This document shows positions 7,575 through 16,240 of a stretch of DNA of 64,000 nucleotides, piece by piece. The stretch comes from Arthrobacter terrae. Its GTDB lineage: Bacteria; Actinomycetota; Actinomycetes; Actinomycetales; Micrococcaceae. A program made the position numbers and the translations under genes. The stretch is taken from positions 1-64,000 of the forward strand of contig NZ_JADNYM010000005.1 of the NCBI RefSeq assembly GCF_015708085.1, written 5' to 3'. The notes beneath the pieces are model-generated. The model was given only the letters and a program-made list of their open reading frames with translations, did no database searches and was not told the origin of the DNA. The stretch's first letter is position 1. Each line of letters begins with the position of its first letter.

Positions 7575-7949
7575 TCAGGCTGCCAGGCGGTCTTCAAGGA
7601 AGGAGAACGCGGTGATGTACGTTGCCAGTGGCTGCGCTTCTTCCGGGTTCTTTTTGCCGGACGGGATTACCACGTGAATAAACCCGACACGTGTCCCGGC
7701 ACCGATGGCGATTGTGGCGGCATCGACGAAGGTGTCGATGCGGAACTGGGGGATATCGGTCGCGGCCGGACGCTTGATGACGAACTGGAGATCCGAGGGG
7801 ACATCCAAGGTCACGTGCACGGTCCGGTGATCCTTCGGTACGGCTTCGGCTGCAGTCCGCTGGTGTCGGTAAATCTCAGTGGGGCCAGTCTTCAAACTGG
7901 CCACAGTGGCGTCCATGGGGACATTCGCAAACGCTTTAATAACGGTCAT
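7575..7949 (-). CDS. Unknown beta-rich protein, leaderless (124 aa)
   Basis: The ATG at 7949 is 7 nt after ACACAT; in-frame codons further upstream overlap the promoter. The product has many alternating hydrophobic strands (VHVTLDVPSDLQFVI, RVGFIHVVIPSG). No family recognised. Heads a two-gene unit with 6862-7572. Confidence 0.6.
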   Translation of the reverse strand: MTVIKAFANVPMDATVASLKTGPTEIYRHQRTAAEAVPKDHRTVHVTLDVPSDLQFVIKRPAATDIPQFRIDTFVDAATIAIGAGTRVGFIHVVIPSGKKNPEEAQPLATYITAFSFLEDRLAA

Positions 7950-7956
7950 GAATCCC

Positions 7957-7985
7957 ATGTGTGAGGCAGCCACCGGAACCCTCCC
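7957..7985 (-). promoter_or_regulatory. Family 1 promoter for the 7949 gene
   Basis: GGGAG, 18 nt, ACACAT, then 7 nt to ATG. Confidence 0.75.
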
Positions 7986-8010
7986 CGGTCGGCCTCGGAT
8001 GCGACATCGT

Positions 8011-8039
8011 CGGACGAAAGGTTCAGATGCCGCACACTA
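8011..8039 (+). promoter_or_regulatory. Family 1-like promoter for the 8046 gene
   Basis: CGGAC and ACACTA at the usual distance (18 nt between them), 6 nt before an ATG. One base off in the -10. Confidence 0.5.
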
Positions 8040-8045
8040 ATAGGT

Positions 8046-8645
8046 ATGAACGCTTTCGATGAGTCCAAGCATCCGCGCAGCCGGGGGAAGTTCGCTGCCG
8101 TATCCCATCGCGAACCAGCAGTGACCCTCAGCGAAAAAGGTTTCGATGCCCGGTATTGGGGCCTCCCGGCGCTGCGTCCGGGGTCGTGGGTGTTCGGAAA
8201 TAAATCGTGTGCGGAAATCTTAGCCGGATCCGTTGTCGATGGTCCGCTGTCAAGAGGGTCAGTCCAGCAGGAAAATCTCGACGCCTTTGCCCGCTGGGAG
8301 AGTGCCGCGCTGAACCACGGCACGGCTGAAGGGAAGGAGTTCGCTGCAGGCCTTGAGGATGGCATCCGAACTTTGCATGGCACCGGTGCGGGCGATTCCG
8401 CAGCCGGTCTGCTGGGGACCGCACCGCTGGCTCCGACAACCCACCCGTCACGGGTCAACTGGCAGCTTCGGCTGCGGTCTGCGTCCAGTGAAGCCCGGTA
8501 CCGTGGCCAACTGGCGGCAGGGGTGATCCTTTCCGGGGCCGAGAAGTGGTGGGGTATTTCCGACGACCTGGATCTGGCGATCCTCGGGTCGGCCGAGAGC
8601 ACCCCTCGCCCAGCCGGTGCATGGTCGTCCCTCTCCTCCCGGTAA
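8046..8645 (+). CDS. Unknown protein with shared N-terminal tag (199 aa)
   Basis: The first ~28 residues (FDESKHPRSRGKFAA, then HREPAVTL) resemble a tag found on four other proteins in the window (RxPKGxxxGGQFAA then HxEPxxxL). The rest has no family that I recognise. It lies alone on the plus strand between minus-strand units and has its own family 1-like promoter. Confidence 0.6.
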   Translation: MNAFDESKHPRSRGKFAAVSHREPAVTLSEKGFDARYWGLPALRPGSWVFGNKSCAEILAGSVVDGPLSRGSVQQENLDAFARWESAALNHGTAEGKEFAAGLEDGIRTLHGTGAGDSAAGLLGTAPLAPTTHPSRVNWQLRLRSASSEARYRGQLAAGVILSGAEKWWGISDDLDLAILGSAESTPRPAGAWSSLSSR

Positions 8646-8720
8646 GCCGCTAACCGCATCAGAGCACTGGTAGGTGTCGATTATCGGGGCGATGCCCATC
8701 TTGAGCCCGGAATGCAGGTG

Positions 8721-9818
8721 TCAGACTGCTGTAACTTCTGCCGCGGTTTCGGCGGGAGCGGGTGCTCCCCGTCCTGACCAGGTCTTGTAAACGGTCCATC
8801 CGACGGCGGTAAGCGGGACGGCCAGCAGCGCCCCGGTGATGCCGGCGAGCATGGTTCCGGCGGCGAGGGCGAGCAGGATGGCAAGTCCATGGATACTCAG
8901 GACCCGGCCCATCAGGACTGGCTGGAGGAAATGGTGCTCGAGCTGGTTGACACCAATGACGACAGCCAGCACGATCAGGGCGGTGACCGGTCCGTTGGAG
9001 ATCAACGCGATAGCCACAGCGAAGCTTCCTGCCGCTGTCGCTCCGACAATCGGGATGAAACCGCCGATGAAGATGAACACGCCCAGGGGCAGAGCAAGCG
9101 GGACACCCAGAATGGCCAGGGCGATCCCAACGACGAGACCGTCAACGGCGGCGACAATGGCTGTACCGCGGACATAGCCGCCCAACACGAGGGTTGAGCG
9201 TTCGGCAGCCAGACGCGCTTTCGTCTGGTGGTTAGCTGGCATGAACCCAATGAGGAAGTCCCGGATCTTGTCCCCGTCGAGCAGGAAGAAGAACAATGTG
9301 ACGGCCATGAGCACGAGGCCGGCGAGGATTTCCCCGACGGTCCGTGCCCCGGTGAGCGCTTCGCTGCCAAAGGTGCTGGAGGTGAAGAAGTTCCTGATGG
9401 AGTCCCAGGCGGAGGTTAGCTGTTCGTCGCTGACGGGGATCGGTCCGTCATTCAAGAAGACGTGCAGCTGGTCGATGCCCGTTGCCGCCTTGGCGGCCAG
9501 CTCTTTTGACTGAGCCCGGACGAGGAAACCGACGCCGGTGATAACGCTTCCGAACATGGTCAGAATACCGACGAAGGACGCTCCAGTTGCCGCTATGCGG
9601 GACCAGCCGCGAGTGGTCAGCCAGCGCACCAGCGGCGCAATGGCGGAGGCCAGAATGAGCGCGATCGTCACAGGGATGATGACGACCGGTACTCGGGTCA
9701 GGGACCACAGCACGGCACAGGCGAGGGCGCCGACAAGGAGGGTCTGGGCGGAGCGGATGCCGGCGCGGCCGAGGCCATCGGACCAGATGGCCGATACGGT
9801 GGTGCGGGTTTCAGACAC
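8721..9818 (-). CDS. AI-2E/PerM-family membrane permease
   Basis: About 365 residues with the hydrophobic profile of the AI-2E (TqsA/PerM) family: paired helices at residues ~15-60, one near 75-95, a ~100-residue loop, then a C-terminal cluster of helices (LVLMAVTLFFFLLDG, GVFIFIGGFIPIVG). Members export small signals or act as transporters. I prefer the GTG at 9818 (AAAGAGAGAATCACC precedes it). However, a family 1 promoter places the transcript start at an in-frame ATG at 9899, which would add 27 residues; a leaderless longer form is therefore possible. Confidence 0.8.
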   Translation of the reverse strand: MSETRTTVSAIWSDGLGRAGIRSAQTLLVGALACAVLWSLTRVPVVIIPVTIALILASAIAPLVRWLTTRGWSRIAATGASFVGILTMFGSVITGVGFLVRAQSKELAAKAATGIDQLHVFLNDGPIPVSDEQLTSAWDSIRNFFTSSTFGSEALTGARTVGEILAGLVLMAVTLFFFLLDGDKIRDFLIGFMPANHQTKARLAAERSTLVLGGYVRGTAIVAAVDGLVVGIALAILGVPLALPLGVFIFIGGFIPIVGATAAGSFAVAIALISNGPVTALIVLAVVIGVNQLEHHFLQPVLMGRVLSIHGLAILLALAAGTMLAGITGALLAVPLTAVGWTVYKTWSGRGAPAPAETAAEVTAV

Positions 9819-9906
9819 GGTGATTCTCTCTTTCAAAGGATGATGGGCTGCCGAGGCGACAATCGTGGCGTTAGCTCGTCCAACCACACGGGTGCGCATG
9901 GGTCCC

Positions 9907-9935
9907 ATGTGTGAGGTGCCGCAGGCGGCTCTCAC
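9907..9935 (-). promoter_or_regulatory. Family 1 promoter for the permease
   Basis: GTGAG, 18 nt, ACACAT, then 7 nt to an ATG at 9899 that is in frame with the permease. Confidence 0.75.
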
Positions 9936-10651
9936 CGGATCCAGTGGGCCAGTGGTTCTCTGATGCGTATTGCCAGGCCGGTGACGAAGCTGAGGATGAT
10001 CCCAGTGACCAGGGCTGGGATCCAAACATCCAGGGATCCGGTGGCAGTGATAAATGCGAAACCGCCCGACGCGGCCGCGCACCCGAAAGGGGTCTTCAGC
10101 GCTGTGCTGAGGTCATCGGCGACGGTGGCTACCAGTGTTCCGAAAGTCCACAGCACGGCGTAGACGATGGCAGGGAGACTCTGGAACGTCAGCATGCGAA
10201 CCCCCTCCTTGGGCTGTACGAGCTGCCAAAGCTGAATCTCCTGGAACAGCCAGTAACCGCTTAACACGACAAATACGGAGGCAATGGCGCCGATCTTGAT
10301 TCGCCGGATTTTTACTTCTCGTCCGGATTGGGCGCGCTGCTGTGAGGGGGCCTCAGAATCCGCTGGGTGGTATTGCTGCTCGGGTTCTTCAAAGCGGTAA
10401 AACTGTGCTGGCTCTGCAGGGGCTGCCGGTTCCGCCTGCGGGGCTGTGACTTTATTCAGTTCACGGTCATAGGCGGCACGCTTCAGCGGATCGGAGAGGG
10501 TCTCGTAGGCATCCTGGACTGACCGGAACAGGGGTGTCATGTCTTCACCGTTGCGGTCCGGATGTGTCTTGGCCGCAAGTTTCCGGTAGGCCTTCTTAAT
10601 ATCGTCCGGGGCGGCGTCGACCCGGACGCCGAGCACGTCGTAGCGGTTCAT
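9932..10651 (-). CDS. DnaJ-domain membrane protein
   Basis: Residues 1-65 form a J domain with the HPD tripeptide (KTHPDRNG), which stimulates Hsp70 (DnaK) ATPase. A polar linker follows, then three predicted membrane helices (about residues 115-140, 150-180, 190-230). No Gly/Phe or zinc domain, so it is a specialised membrane-bound J protein rather than general DnaJ. The ATG at 10651 has AGGA eight bases upstream. A family 2 motif lies ~87 bp upstream. No DnaK gene is in the window, so the host chaperone is probably used. Confidence 0.85.
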   Translation of the reverse strand: MNRYDVLGVRVDAAPDDIKKAYRKLAAKTHPDRNGEDMTPLFRSVQDAYETLSDPLKRAAYDRELNKVTAPQAEPAAPAEPAQFYRFEEPEQQYHPADSEAPSQQRAQSGREVKIRRIKIGAIASVFVVLSGYWLFQEIQLWQLVQPKEGVRMLTFQSLPAIVYAVLWTFGTLVATVADDLSTALKTPFGCAAASGGFAFITATGSLDVWIPALVTGIILSFVTGLAIRIREPLAHWIR

Positions 10652-10737
10652 GACAGCCATCCTGCTGGCAGGGCAGGGCCGCATGTCAACTGCTGGCGGT
10701 CGGTGTGATCCAAGGGTCGCGGCCTTTCCAATGGCTT

Positions 10738-10757
10738 CTACCCTGAAATATGCGTAG
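10738..10757 (-). promoter_or_regulatory. Family 2 motif upstream of the J-domain gene
   Basis: CTACGCATATTTCAGGGTAG, with perfect CTAC/GTAG arms and GCCGTC 10 nt upstream. Promoter or operator. Confidence 0.6.
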
Positions 10758-10789
10758 ATATTACGATGACGGCCCTACTCGGGCAGTAA

Positions 10790-11094
10790 GGAGGGCCGGG
10801 AAGTCAGACTTCCCGGCCCTTCTATGTTGAAGGACGACGCCCGTCGGGGGTTGAACCCGCCCGGTCCGAAGACCGGTAGCGACTCTGCACGCTCTCAGCT
10901 CCGCCCTTCTCACCCGTCGGCTACCCTCGGGAGGCCACTCTTTCCGGGCCTCTTTGTCCATGGCCGGTAATCGATTCCGGGCCCCGTCTTAGGGGGTTCC
11001 AATCTAGGACCAGGTGGACTGGTGCCGACCAGTCTCCCTGTCCGTCCTCCGGGTCGCGCTTTCCCCGTTCTTCGGAACCCGGTTTCCCGGACTT
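10790..11094 (-). ncRNA. Candidate structured RNA, ~300 nt
   Basis: A strong family 1 promoter predicts a transcript start near 11094 with no start codon there, and a 14-bp perfect hairpin at 10792-10820 lies at the other end. Between them are many tight hairpins with stable loops: CCGG-GAAA-CCGG, GTTC-CGAA-GAAC, GACTGGT-CGGC-ACCAGTC and CCGGTC-TTCG-GACCGG, then a T-arm-like CGGG-TTCAACC-CCCG. I compared it by eye with tRNA, tmRNA and RNase P RNA; it resembles none convincingly, although GAGGTCCAAGTCC near the 5' end recalls an RNase P motif. A 60-codon ORF from the ATG at 11103 overlaps but would start inside the promoter. Confidence 0.6.
10792..10820. terminator. Perfect 14-bp hairpin, likely transcript end
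   Basis: Perfect inverted repeat around a single central base. The U-tract on the minus strand is poor (CCUUACU), so termination is probable but not certain. Confidence 0.55.
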
Positions 11095-11101
11095 GGACCT
11101 C

Positions 11102-11130
11102 ATGTGTGAGGCACAGGTAATGCGGCTCAC
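11102..11130 (-). promoter_or_regulatory. Family 1 promoter for the RNA candidate
   Basis: GTGAG, 18 nt, ACACAT; no ATG at the +7 position, unlike most copies. Confidence 0.7.
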
Positions 11131-11137
11131 CGTGTGG

Positions 11138-12430
11138 TTAGTGGGCCCATCGATACATGAAGGCGGCCATGGCGTCGCGGTTCACGCTTTGCACTGATTT
11201 GAAAGTCCGGGTGCCGTTGTCTTCGGTCCAGCCGCTGGAGATCCCCTTCGCGGACAGCCAGGAAATTTCTTTGAAGAACTGCTGTCCTGTGGAAACGTCC
11301 CCGAACGGGGAGTTCCTTGGGGTGTTGAACGCCGGTGAGCCAGAGAGACGGTACATGAACGCGGCCATGGCATCCCGGTTCACGGATTCGAAGGGCCGGT
11401 ACGTCTTGGTGCCGTTCGCTTCGGTCCAGCCGGTGGAAATCTTCTTGGAAGCGAGCCAGGCCATTTCTTTGTAGAACTGCTGCCCGGTGGAGACGTCCGC
11501 GAAAGGGGATTTCTTGGGCGCTGTATACGTGGGCGAACCGGCGAGGCGATACATGAACGCAGCCATGGCATCCCGGTTCACGGTATCGAAGGGCCGGTAC
11601 GTCTTGGTGCCGTTCGCTTCAGCCCAGCCTGTTGAGATATGCCTGTCCGCAAGCCAGTTCATTTCAGTGAGGAACTGCTGCCCGGCACGCAAGTCGCCGA
11701 AAGGGGACGCTGGTGCTGGTGCTGGTGCTGGTGCTGGTGCTGGTGCTGGTGCTGGTGCCTGCACAGAAGAGCGATAGCCGGCCATGTTAGAGACGACCAT
11801 ATGCCAGCCCGCGTACGGTCCGGAGGTCGGTATAACATAGCCGACGCCGGCGTCGGTTTCGCGGCCGTCCAGCATGGCGGCCTTGTGTGAGGGCGAATTC
11901 ATCCACCAGTCGACAATGTTTTGGGGCGTGAAATTGAAACCGATGATTTCGGCGTACCACGTCGCGCCAGCTGAAATCCTCGGGCCGCCACCGTCGGCCC
12001 GGTGGATGGTCCCCCAATCAAAGTTGGGGTCCTTGGTGGCTTCACCAAGATGGTTCGCCCATTCCTGGGAGACGTCAGCGACCTTTTGGTTCCAGCGCAG
12101 AGCAGGCACCCCGACATTGCGGCGCTGGGCGTTCATCAGGTCGAGGACCTGCGCAGCGTAGGTGTCGGTGGAGTCTGAATTTACAGTGGCGGACAGCGGA
12201 TTCCTGGCAGTCGTGCCAGCCGGTGTCAGAGCACCCCCCTTTGGCAGGGTCATATCCGCTGGTGGTTTAGGCGTCCCCGGCATAACAGGTACGAGATCGG
12301 AGCTGACCCCAACGGATGGGGTGTCAGTCGGTCCGGCAGCGGACGCTCCCGTGGACGGGAGCGAAGCGCAGCCCAGGGCAAGGGCAAGAGCAAGGGGCAG
12401 CGTGTAAACGCTGAGGGCAAACTTTTTCAT
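11138..12430 (-). CDS. Secreted CAP-domain protein with three SLH-like repeats
   Basis: A signal peptide (MKKFALSVYTLPLALALALG, cleaved near ASA) precedes a low-complexity linker, then a CAP/SCP domain (about residues 90-220; LMNAQR, SPSHKAAML, DAGVGYV). An Ala-Pro repeat links it to three ~62-residue SLH-like repeats, each with a GQQF..E..WL...ISTGW core and ending VNRDAMAAFMYR. Such repeats anchor proteins to the wall or mediate self-assembly in Arthrobacter-type secreted proteins. Probably a surface protein of this element's host cell. A family 1-like motif lies ~70 bp upstream. Confidence 0.85.
   Translation of the reverse strand: MKKFALSVYTLPLALALALGCASLPSTGASAAGPTDTPSVGVSSDLVPVMPGTPKPPADMTLPKGGALTPAGTTARNPLSATVNSDSTDTYAAQVLDLMNAQRRNVGVPALRWNQKVADVSQEWANHLGEATKDPNFDWGTIHRADGGGPRISAGATWYAEIIGFNFTPQNIVDWWMNSPSHKAAMLDGRETDAGVGYVIPTSGPYAGWHMVVSNMAGYRSSVQAPAPAPAPAPAPAPAPASPFGDLRAGQQFLTEMNWLADRHISTGWAEANGTKTYRPFDTVNRDAMAAFMYRLAGSPTYTAPKKSPFADVSTGQQFYKEMAWLASKKISTGWTEANGTKTYRPFESVNRDAMAAFMYRLSGSPAFNTPRNSPFGDVSTGQQFFKEISWLSAKGISSGWTEDNGTRTFKSVQSVNRDAMAAFMYRWAH
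11709..11760 (+). repeat. Hexanucleotide repeat encoding the Ala-Pro linker
   Basis: About eight GGTGCT units (plus-strand reading) encode the Pro-Ala linker of the CAP/SLH protein. Such arrays change length easily. Confidence 0.8.
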
Positions 12431-12497
12431 AACCAGAATTTCTTATCGGGGACATCGCATGCCCGGCTCACATGCGGCCGGTGGCGTAACCCGGATC

Positions 12498-12526
12498 ATG
12501 TGTGCGGCATTCACGAAAAGTGTCTC
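12498..12526 (-). promoter_or_regulatory. Family 1 motif (GAGAC variant) upstream of the CAP gene
   Basis: GAGAC, 18 nt, ACACAT. The same GAGAC variant recurs at 23883-23911. Confidence 0.5.
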
Positions 12527-12612
12527 CACCTCATCGGCAGTTCACCGTCCTTTATCGGCACAACCGGTCCGGAGAGTAAGGCTGGGCCTGCCGGAGATGT
12601 CCCAACCCACCG

Positions 12613-13098
12613 TCAGCTGGTGACGGCCGCGTCAAGGGAGCGCATCATGGTCTGCACCTGGTTGCCGGTCAGGCATCCGGTTTCAGTATCATCGTTGAGC
12701 GGTTCGGGAGCAGGAATGAGGTCTGTGGTGAAGAAGTGCTTCCCGGTCGCTGATCTGCTGACGACGACAAAACACGCACCGCGGGCTCCGGGCTGCGTGG
12801 CAAAGCGGCGCGGCCCGGCCGCGGCACGGAAGGGTGGTAGGTAGCCTTCGGATTCGAGGCCGGCCAGGTCTATGAACGTGCCGTCCATGATCCGGGCGAG
12901 CCCCTGCGCGGTGGCGATCTGGGCTGCGTTCTGTTGGGCGGCACTGTCGTGGGCCATTGGGATGGCGTTGCCGGCCGATGATGCCGCCACCCCTCCTATA
13001 AGGCTGGTGACGACGACACCGACCAGGGCCCCGGCAGCGTTGATTGAACCCCTATCGGATTTCAGGGAGGAGATTTTCTGACAGAACTGAAGGAGCAT
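12613..13098 (-). CDS. Type IV pilin-like protein
   Basis: A short basic leader ending DRGS precedes a hydrophobic helix (AAGALVGVVVTSLIGGVAA, residues ~20-40) and a helical spine (AQQNAAQIATAQGLA), the layout of a prepilin. The C-terminal domain contains a GACFVV strand and TETGCLTGNQ, and similar text (SCYVAI, TDTGCIT) occurs in the pilin-like head of the RCC1 fusion at 20867. So the two are probably partners in one surface filament. No prepilin peptidase or assembly ATPase is in the window. GAGGTCCGAAG precedes the ATG. Confidence 0.65.
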   Translation of the reverse strand: MLLQFCQKISSLKSDRGSINAAGALVGVVVTSLIGGVAASSAGNAIPMAHDSAAQQNAAQIATAQGLARIMDGTFIDLAGLESEGYLPPFRAAAGPRRFATQPGARGACFVVVSRSATGKHFFTTDLIPAPEPLNDDTETGCLTGNQVQTMMRSLDAAVTS

Positions 13099-13210
13099 CT
13101 TCGGACCTCACCTCGCGGAACGATGGAGGTCATAGTGAACCACCCGGGGCAGACATCCATCGACACCATGGGGCAGCCAAGGGGCCAGCCCCAGAGGCTG
13201 CCTCGCTGGA

Positions 13211-14413
13211 TTACACGGTGGCGCCCCGACCCCGCCAACCGGGAACGCTGGCATCAAGGCGCTCGGTTCTGGTCGGGTCCGTAGTCCTGCGCTGCTTTTC
13301 CATCCACCGGCCCAGTGATTTCTCAGCTACCTCAGAGCTTCTTGTGTGGGGCAAACAGCCGTGGCCGGAAACGTAGGTTTTCAGTTCGTTCAACCGTGCA
13401 TCCCATTTGTCATCGAGTGTCACGTGCCAACCAGGGATGGATGCGTCCAGAAGTGTCCGGGCATCAGAAGATGCGGCGTGGCGTTGGTAGATAAGCCACA
13501 TCGCAAGGGTCTTCGCTTCACCGGTGTCCGTCCGGTCCGGGAACCTGCCATTGGTGTCGTGGAAGGCCATTACGGACTCATGGCGATCCTTCCACGACAC
13601 CAATGTCGGTTGCCATCCCGGGATCAAACGGTCGAGGGTGGAACGCTGCTCATCGGTGGCGCGACGGGACTGGTCAGATACCCATACGGCCAGGCGGCGC
13701 TGCACGTCGTCAGCGCCACCGGACGGAAGCCGCCCGTTGTCGGCGAGAAACTTCCTCACCGCGGTCAACGAATCTTCCCACGATCGCAGACCGGGGTGGT
13801 TGCCCCGCCAGCCTGGTGCGGCATTGTCCAGGGCAGTAACCCGTTCAGGTCTGGGGTTCATGCGCTCCCCTTTCAGCCAGTTGGCGAGGTGCCTTTCGGA
13901 AGCGTCCTGCCCGGTCTGGTGCGGGATGTGGCCGTGCTGCTTCACAAACACCGCGATCTGATCCACAGTCACGGTCCAGGCCTGATGCTGCGATTCGCGC
14001 CAGTCAGGGATCCTCTCGTCCAGGCGGGCTACCCGCTCCGGGGTTGCCGTGCGGCGCTGGTGCACCAGCCAGTAGCCGAGGAGTTTCTCGGCACGGTTCG
14101 AACTTTTGGAGCGGGGGTGATGACCATGGGCGGCTGCGAACACCGCTGCTGCCTCCATTTTCGTCTCCCACTGGGAAGTGCGGGACTCCCCCCTCCAGCC
14201 GGGCAGGTCCTTGTCCAACGTGTTGGCACGTGCTGGACCGGCACGCATCCTCTGGACTGAAAGCCAGGAGGCAAGCTTACGTTCGGTGGTTTCCTTTGCG
14301 CCCTGCACGGGAAGCCGGCCTTTCTCTGCCTGGAACCGGATAATGGCCGCAAGGTTGCGCGCCCAGCGTTCCTGCCACGTCGCGCTGGCCGGGGAAGAAA
14401 CTGTCGGTGCCAT
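13211..14413 (-). CDS. Protein of six helicase-associated-domain repeats
   Basis: The 400 residues are six tandem copies of a ~62-residue unit: W...(L/V).F....GRLP.......E..LA.WL..QR......R...LD..IPGW. This is the helicase-associated (HA) domain usually found in arrays on SF2 helicases, where it may bind nucleic acid; here no helicase is attached. A single HA copy sits in the helicase-sigma fusion and another array begins at the right edge of the window. Possibly a DNA-binding adaptor. A family 1 motif lies 55 bp upstream of the ATG. Confidence 0.75.
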   Translation of the reverse strand: MAPTVSSPASATWQERWARNLAAIIRFQAEKGRLPVQGAKETTERKLASWLSVQRMRAGPARANTLDKDLPGWRGESRTSQWETKMEAAAVFAAAHGHHPRSKSSNRAEKLLGYWLVHQRRTATPERVARLDERIPDWRESQHQAWTVTVDQIAVFVKQHGHIPHQTGQDASERHLANWLKGERMNPRPERVTALDNAAPGWRGNHPGLRSWEDSLTAVRKFLADNGRLPSGGADDVQRRLAVWVSDQSRRATDEQRSTLDRLIPGWQPTLVSWKDRHESVMAFHDTNGRFPDRTDTGEAKTLAMWLIYQRHAASSDARTLLDASIPGWHVTLDDKWDARLNELKTYVSGHGCLPHTRSSEVAEKSLGRWMEKQRRTTDPTRTERLDASVPGWRGRGATV

Positions 14414-14468
14414 GTCGATGCCGTACTTTCTGGTTTTACCCCGGTCCTACACCGGGTGTCTATGCCTC

Positions 14469-14497
14469 ATGTGTGGGGACGTGTGTGTTTCGCTCAT
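14469..14497 (-). promoter_or_regulatory. Family 1 promoter upstream of the HA-repeat gene
   Basis: ATGAG, 18 nt, ACACAT; gives a ~50-nt leader. Confidence 0.6.
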
Positions 14498-14505
14498 CGG
14501 CGATG

Positions 14506-14901
14506 TCAGCCGGCTTCCGAGGTTACCTCATGGATTGTGACCGGAATGCTCTTTTTTTGTGCATATTTCAGGGTGTGGGTGGCGCCGTTGGAACCGTCCA
14601 GAATGAACGCGATCAGGTGGTCCGGGCCGGTGTCCACCATGGCGGCATTGCGGGTGAAACCTGCTCTCTTGTCGGTGGTTCCGTCCGGCGTTTTCCATTG
14701 TGCCGGGTGCCGTTCGACCGTGAGCCCGTTGTGGGTCCAGATTTCTTCGCAGATCCGGTCGGCACCTTTCGGGCACGCCCCGGAGACGAGGACGGCTTCC
14801 GGGTTCCTGCCGGTGGAGTCCCACCAGTTCCGGAGGGCATCACGGATAACAGCGCGATCGGTCCAGGCGCGGGAGCCGGTGATGAGCAGGCGTGGTGGCA
14901 T
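14506..14901 (-). CDS. SLOG-domain (DUF2493-type) nucleotide-binding protein
   Basis: A compact Rossmann-like fold: LLITGSRAWTD (glycine loop near residue 5), VLVSGACPKGADR and ERHPAQW match the YspA/DUF2493 SLOG group, which binds nucleotides or related ligands. SLOG proteins occur in phages and in systems sensing nucleotide signals. Its start overlaps the upstream stop by one base. Confidence 0.8.
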   Translation of the reverse strand: MPPRLLITGSRAWTDRAVIRDALRNWWDSTGRNPEAVLVSGACPKGADRICEEIWTHNGLTVERHPAQWKTPDGTTDKRAGFTRNAAMVDTGPDHLIAFILDGSNGATHTLKYAQKKSIPVTIHEVTSEAG

Positions 14902-15206
14902 CAGTACGACGCATTCTCGGCGAGAGCTGCCTTGATCTCAGGGAACGCGGACATGCGCTGGTCTGCCAGTTCCAGCGCAGCAGCAGCTGTCTCCTGCTTG
15001 CGGATTAACCGGCAAAGCTGGGTATAGGCGATGAGGTTGGCGGTCTCAAGATTCGCATTGGCTTTCGCCTGCTCTTCGGCGACGGCGAGTGTTGCCTGCG
15101 CGAGGATGGCAGTCATGGTCATCGCCTCCGTCGGCTGGGCACCGCTTCCGGTGATTTCCTTCATGAGGTTGAGACCGTTAACGGCGGCTTTATAGTGCTC
15201 GTTCAT
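14901..15206 (-). CDS. Unknown helical protein (101 aa)
   Basis: GAAGGAAAGCAA precedes the ATG at 15206. An almost wholly helical, Ala-rich protein that could form a coiled coil. Shares a TGATG junction with the SLOG gene. No family recognised. Confidence 0.6.
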   Translation of the reverse strand: MNEHYKAAVNGLNLMKEITGSGAQPTEAMTMTAILAQATLAVAEEQAKANANLETANLIAYTQLCRLIRKQETAAAALELADQRMSAFPEIKAALAENASY

Positions 15207-15396
15207 TTGCTTTCCTTCGGTGGTCGGGTTGCGACCTGCAGCCGCGAAGCAGGTCAGGATATGTGGATGCGACGGCGGAGAAGCCCCCGCAGGTCTCACG
15301 GCGCCGGACTCATCAGTGCCGAGCAGAGGGGCAATATGTTCGACGTAGCCGGCGGCCACCCCGCATGAGGAAGACAGGATGCCGGATGCCGCCGTC

Positions 15397-15807
15397 CTAG
15401 TCTGCGGCGTGGCTTTCGAGCGCAGCCTCCTCTGCCCGCTGTCGGGCATTTGCGGCACGGCGCTGGTTCCGGCGTACAAGCCAGTACATCCTGTCGGCAT
15501 GGTGCGCGGCCGAGTGGATGTTGGCGAGCCGCCGGACAGTGCGTGCGGCACGGAGCCGCGCGACCAGGTTCCAGACTGGAGGCTTCACCCGGCAGGCTTT
15601 GAAATAGCGGCTGGCAGCCTCCTCTTCCAAGGCGGTGGCGCGCGCATGGGCGAGATCCTCTGTGGGTTCCAGGGCCGCGATTTCCAGGTAGCGCACGACT
15701 TCGTCCTCGCCCTTGCTCCGGCGGCGCGATGCAGAGGCCTTGTAGTCGGCGATGAGCCAGTCCAGGACCGGGTGACCCTCCTGCTGTGATTCGGGAGTTT
15801 CAGCCAC
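15397..15807 (-). CDS. Unknown basic helical protein (136 aa)
   Basis: Arg- and Ala-rich helices throughout (ARLRAARTVRRLANIH, WLVRRNQRRAANARQR). Could bind nucleic acid; no family recognised. Overlaps the upstream gene by 8 nt. The 190 bp after it (15207-15396) contain a GACCTGC/GCAGGTC hairpin and no gene. Confidence 0.6.
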   Translation of the reverse strand: MAETPESQQEGHPVLDWLIADYKASASRRRSKGEDEVVRYLEIAALEPTEDLAHARATALEEEAASRYFKACRVKPPVWNLVARLRAARTVRRLANIHSAAHHADRMYWLVRRNQRRAANARQRAEEAALESHAAD

Positions 15808-16240
15808 CGTTTAGTCCCCCCTTCCTCGGCCCGAACGACCAGGAGAGCCGGCACGGCTGGCCGGTGGTGGCGCAGGCGCGGAAGTAGCCGACGGCGCCTT
15901 GGGAGTTTCGGCCGAAGGGCTGGATCCAGTCCAGGGACGGGGCGGCATTGAGACCTCGGATTTGGCCCGGGCCTTCGACAGTCCAGGTGATGCCGGTCGT
16001 TTCGGTTGTGGGCCAGGTGAGCATCCCGATCGCGGACAGCCGGCGCGCTGTTTCGAGGTACGGCTCCATGCGAGACTCACGGGTTTCGGCCCGGTTGCCG
16101 ATCCATTCACCCCAGGTCATGCTGGCGTGGCCTGTGGCGGCGAATTCGCGTCGGGCCAGCACTTCCGCGGCGAAGTCGATGAGCAACGCGGTTTCGTCCT
16201 GCTGCGGGTATTCGGCACGCTTTGCGTCTGTGTAGGTCAA
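15800..16240 (-). CDS. Unknown protein (146 aa)
   Basis: TTG start preceded by AAAGGTGA and overlapping the stop of a 36-codon ORF. Contains MTWGEWIGNR and a C-terminal strand region (GQPCRLSWSFGPRKGG). No family recognised. Confidence 0.6.
   Translation of the reverse strand: MTYTDAKRAEYPQQDETALLIDFAAEVLARREFAATGHASMTWGEWIGNRAETRESRMEPYLETARRLSAIGMLTWPTTETTGITWTVEGPGQIRGLNAAPSLDWIQPFGRNSQGAVGYFRACATTGQPCRLSWSFGPRKGGLNGG

Noticed and set aside
10830-10920. Possible tRNA (T-arm-like GGGTTCAACCCC and a strong UUCG hairpin)
   Set aside because: No matching acceptor stem, and no 7-nt anticodon loop or D-arm could be placed.
10921-11103. A 60-codon ORF starting at the ATG inside the -10 of the family 1 promoter at 11102
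   Set aside because: It would start upstream of the predicted transcript start, its codon pattern is poor and the region folds into many stable hairpins, so I treat it as RNA.
13346-14260. Long plus-strand frame opposite the helicase-associated-domain repeats
   Set aside because: Mirror of the minus-strand gene; no start signal and no family, while the minus frame shows six clear repeats.
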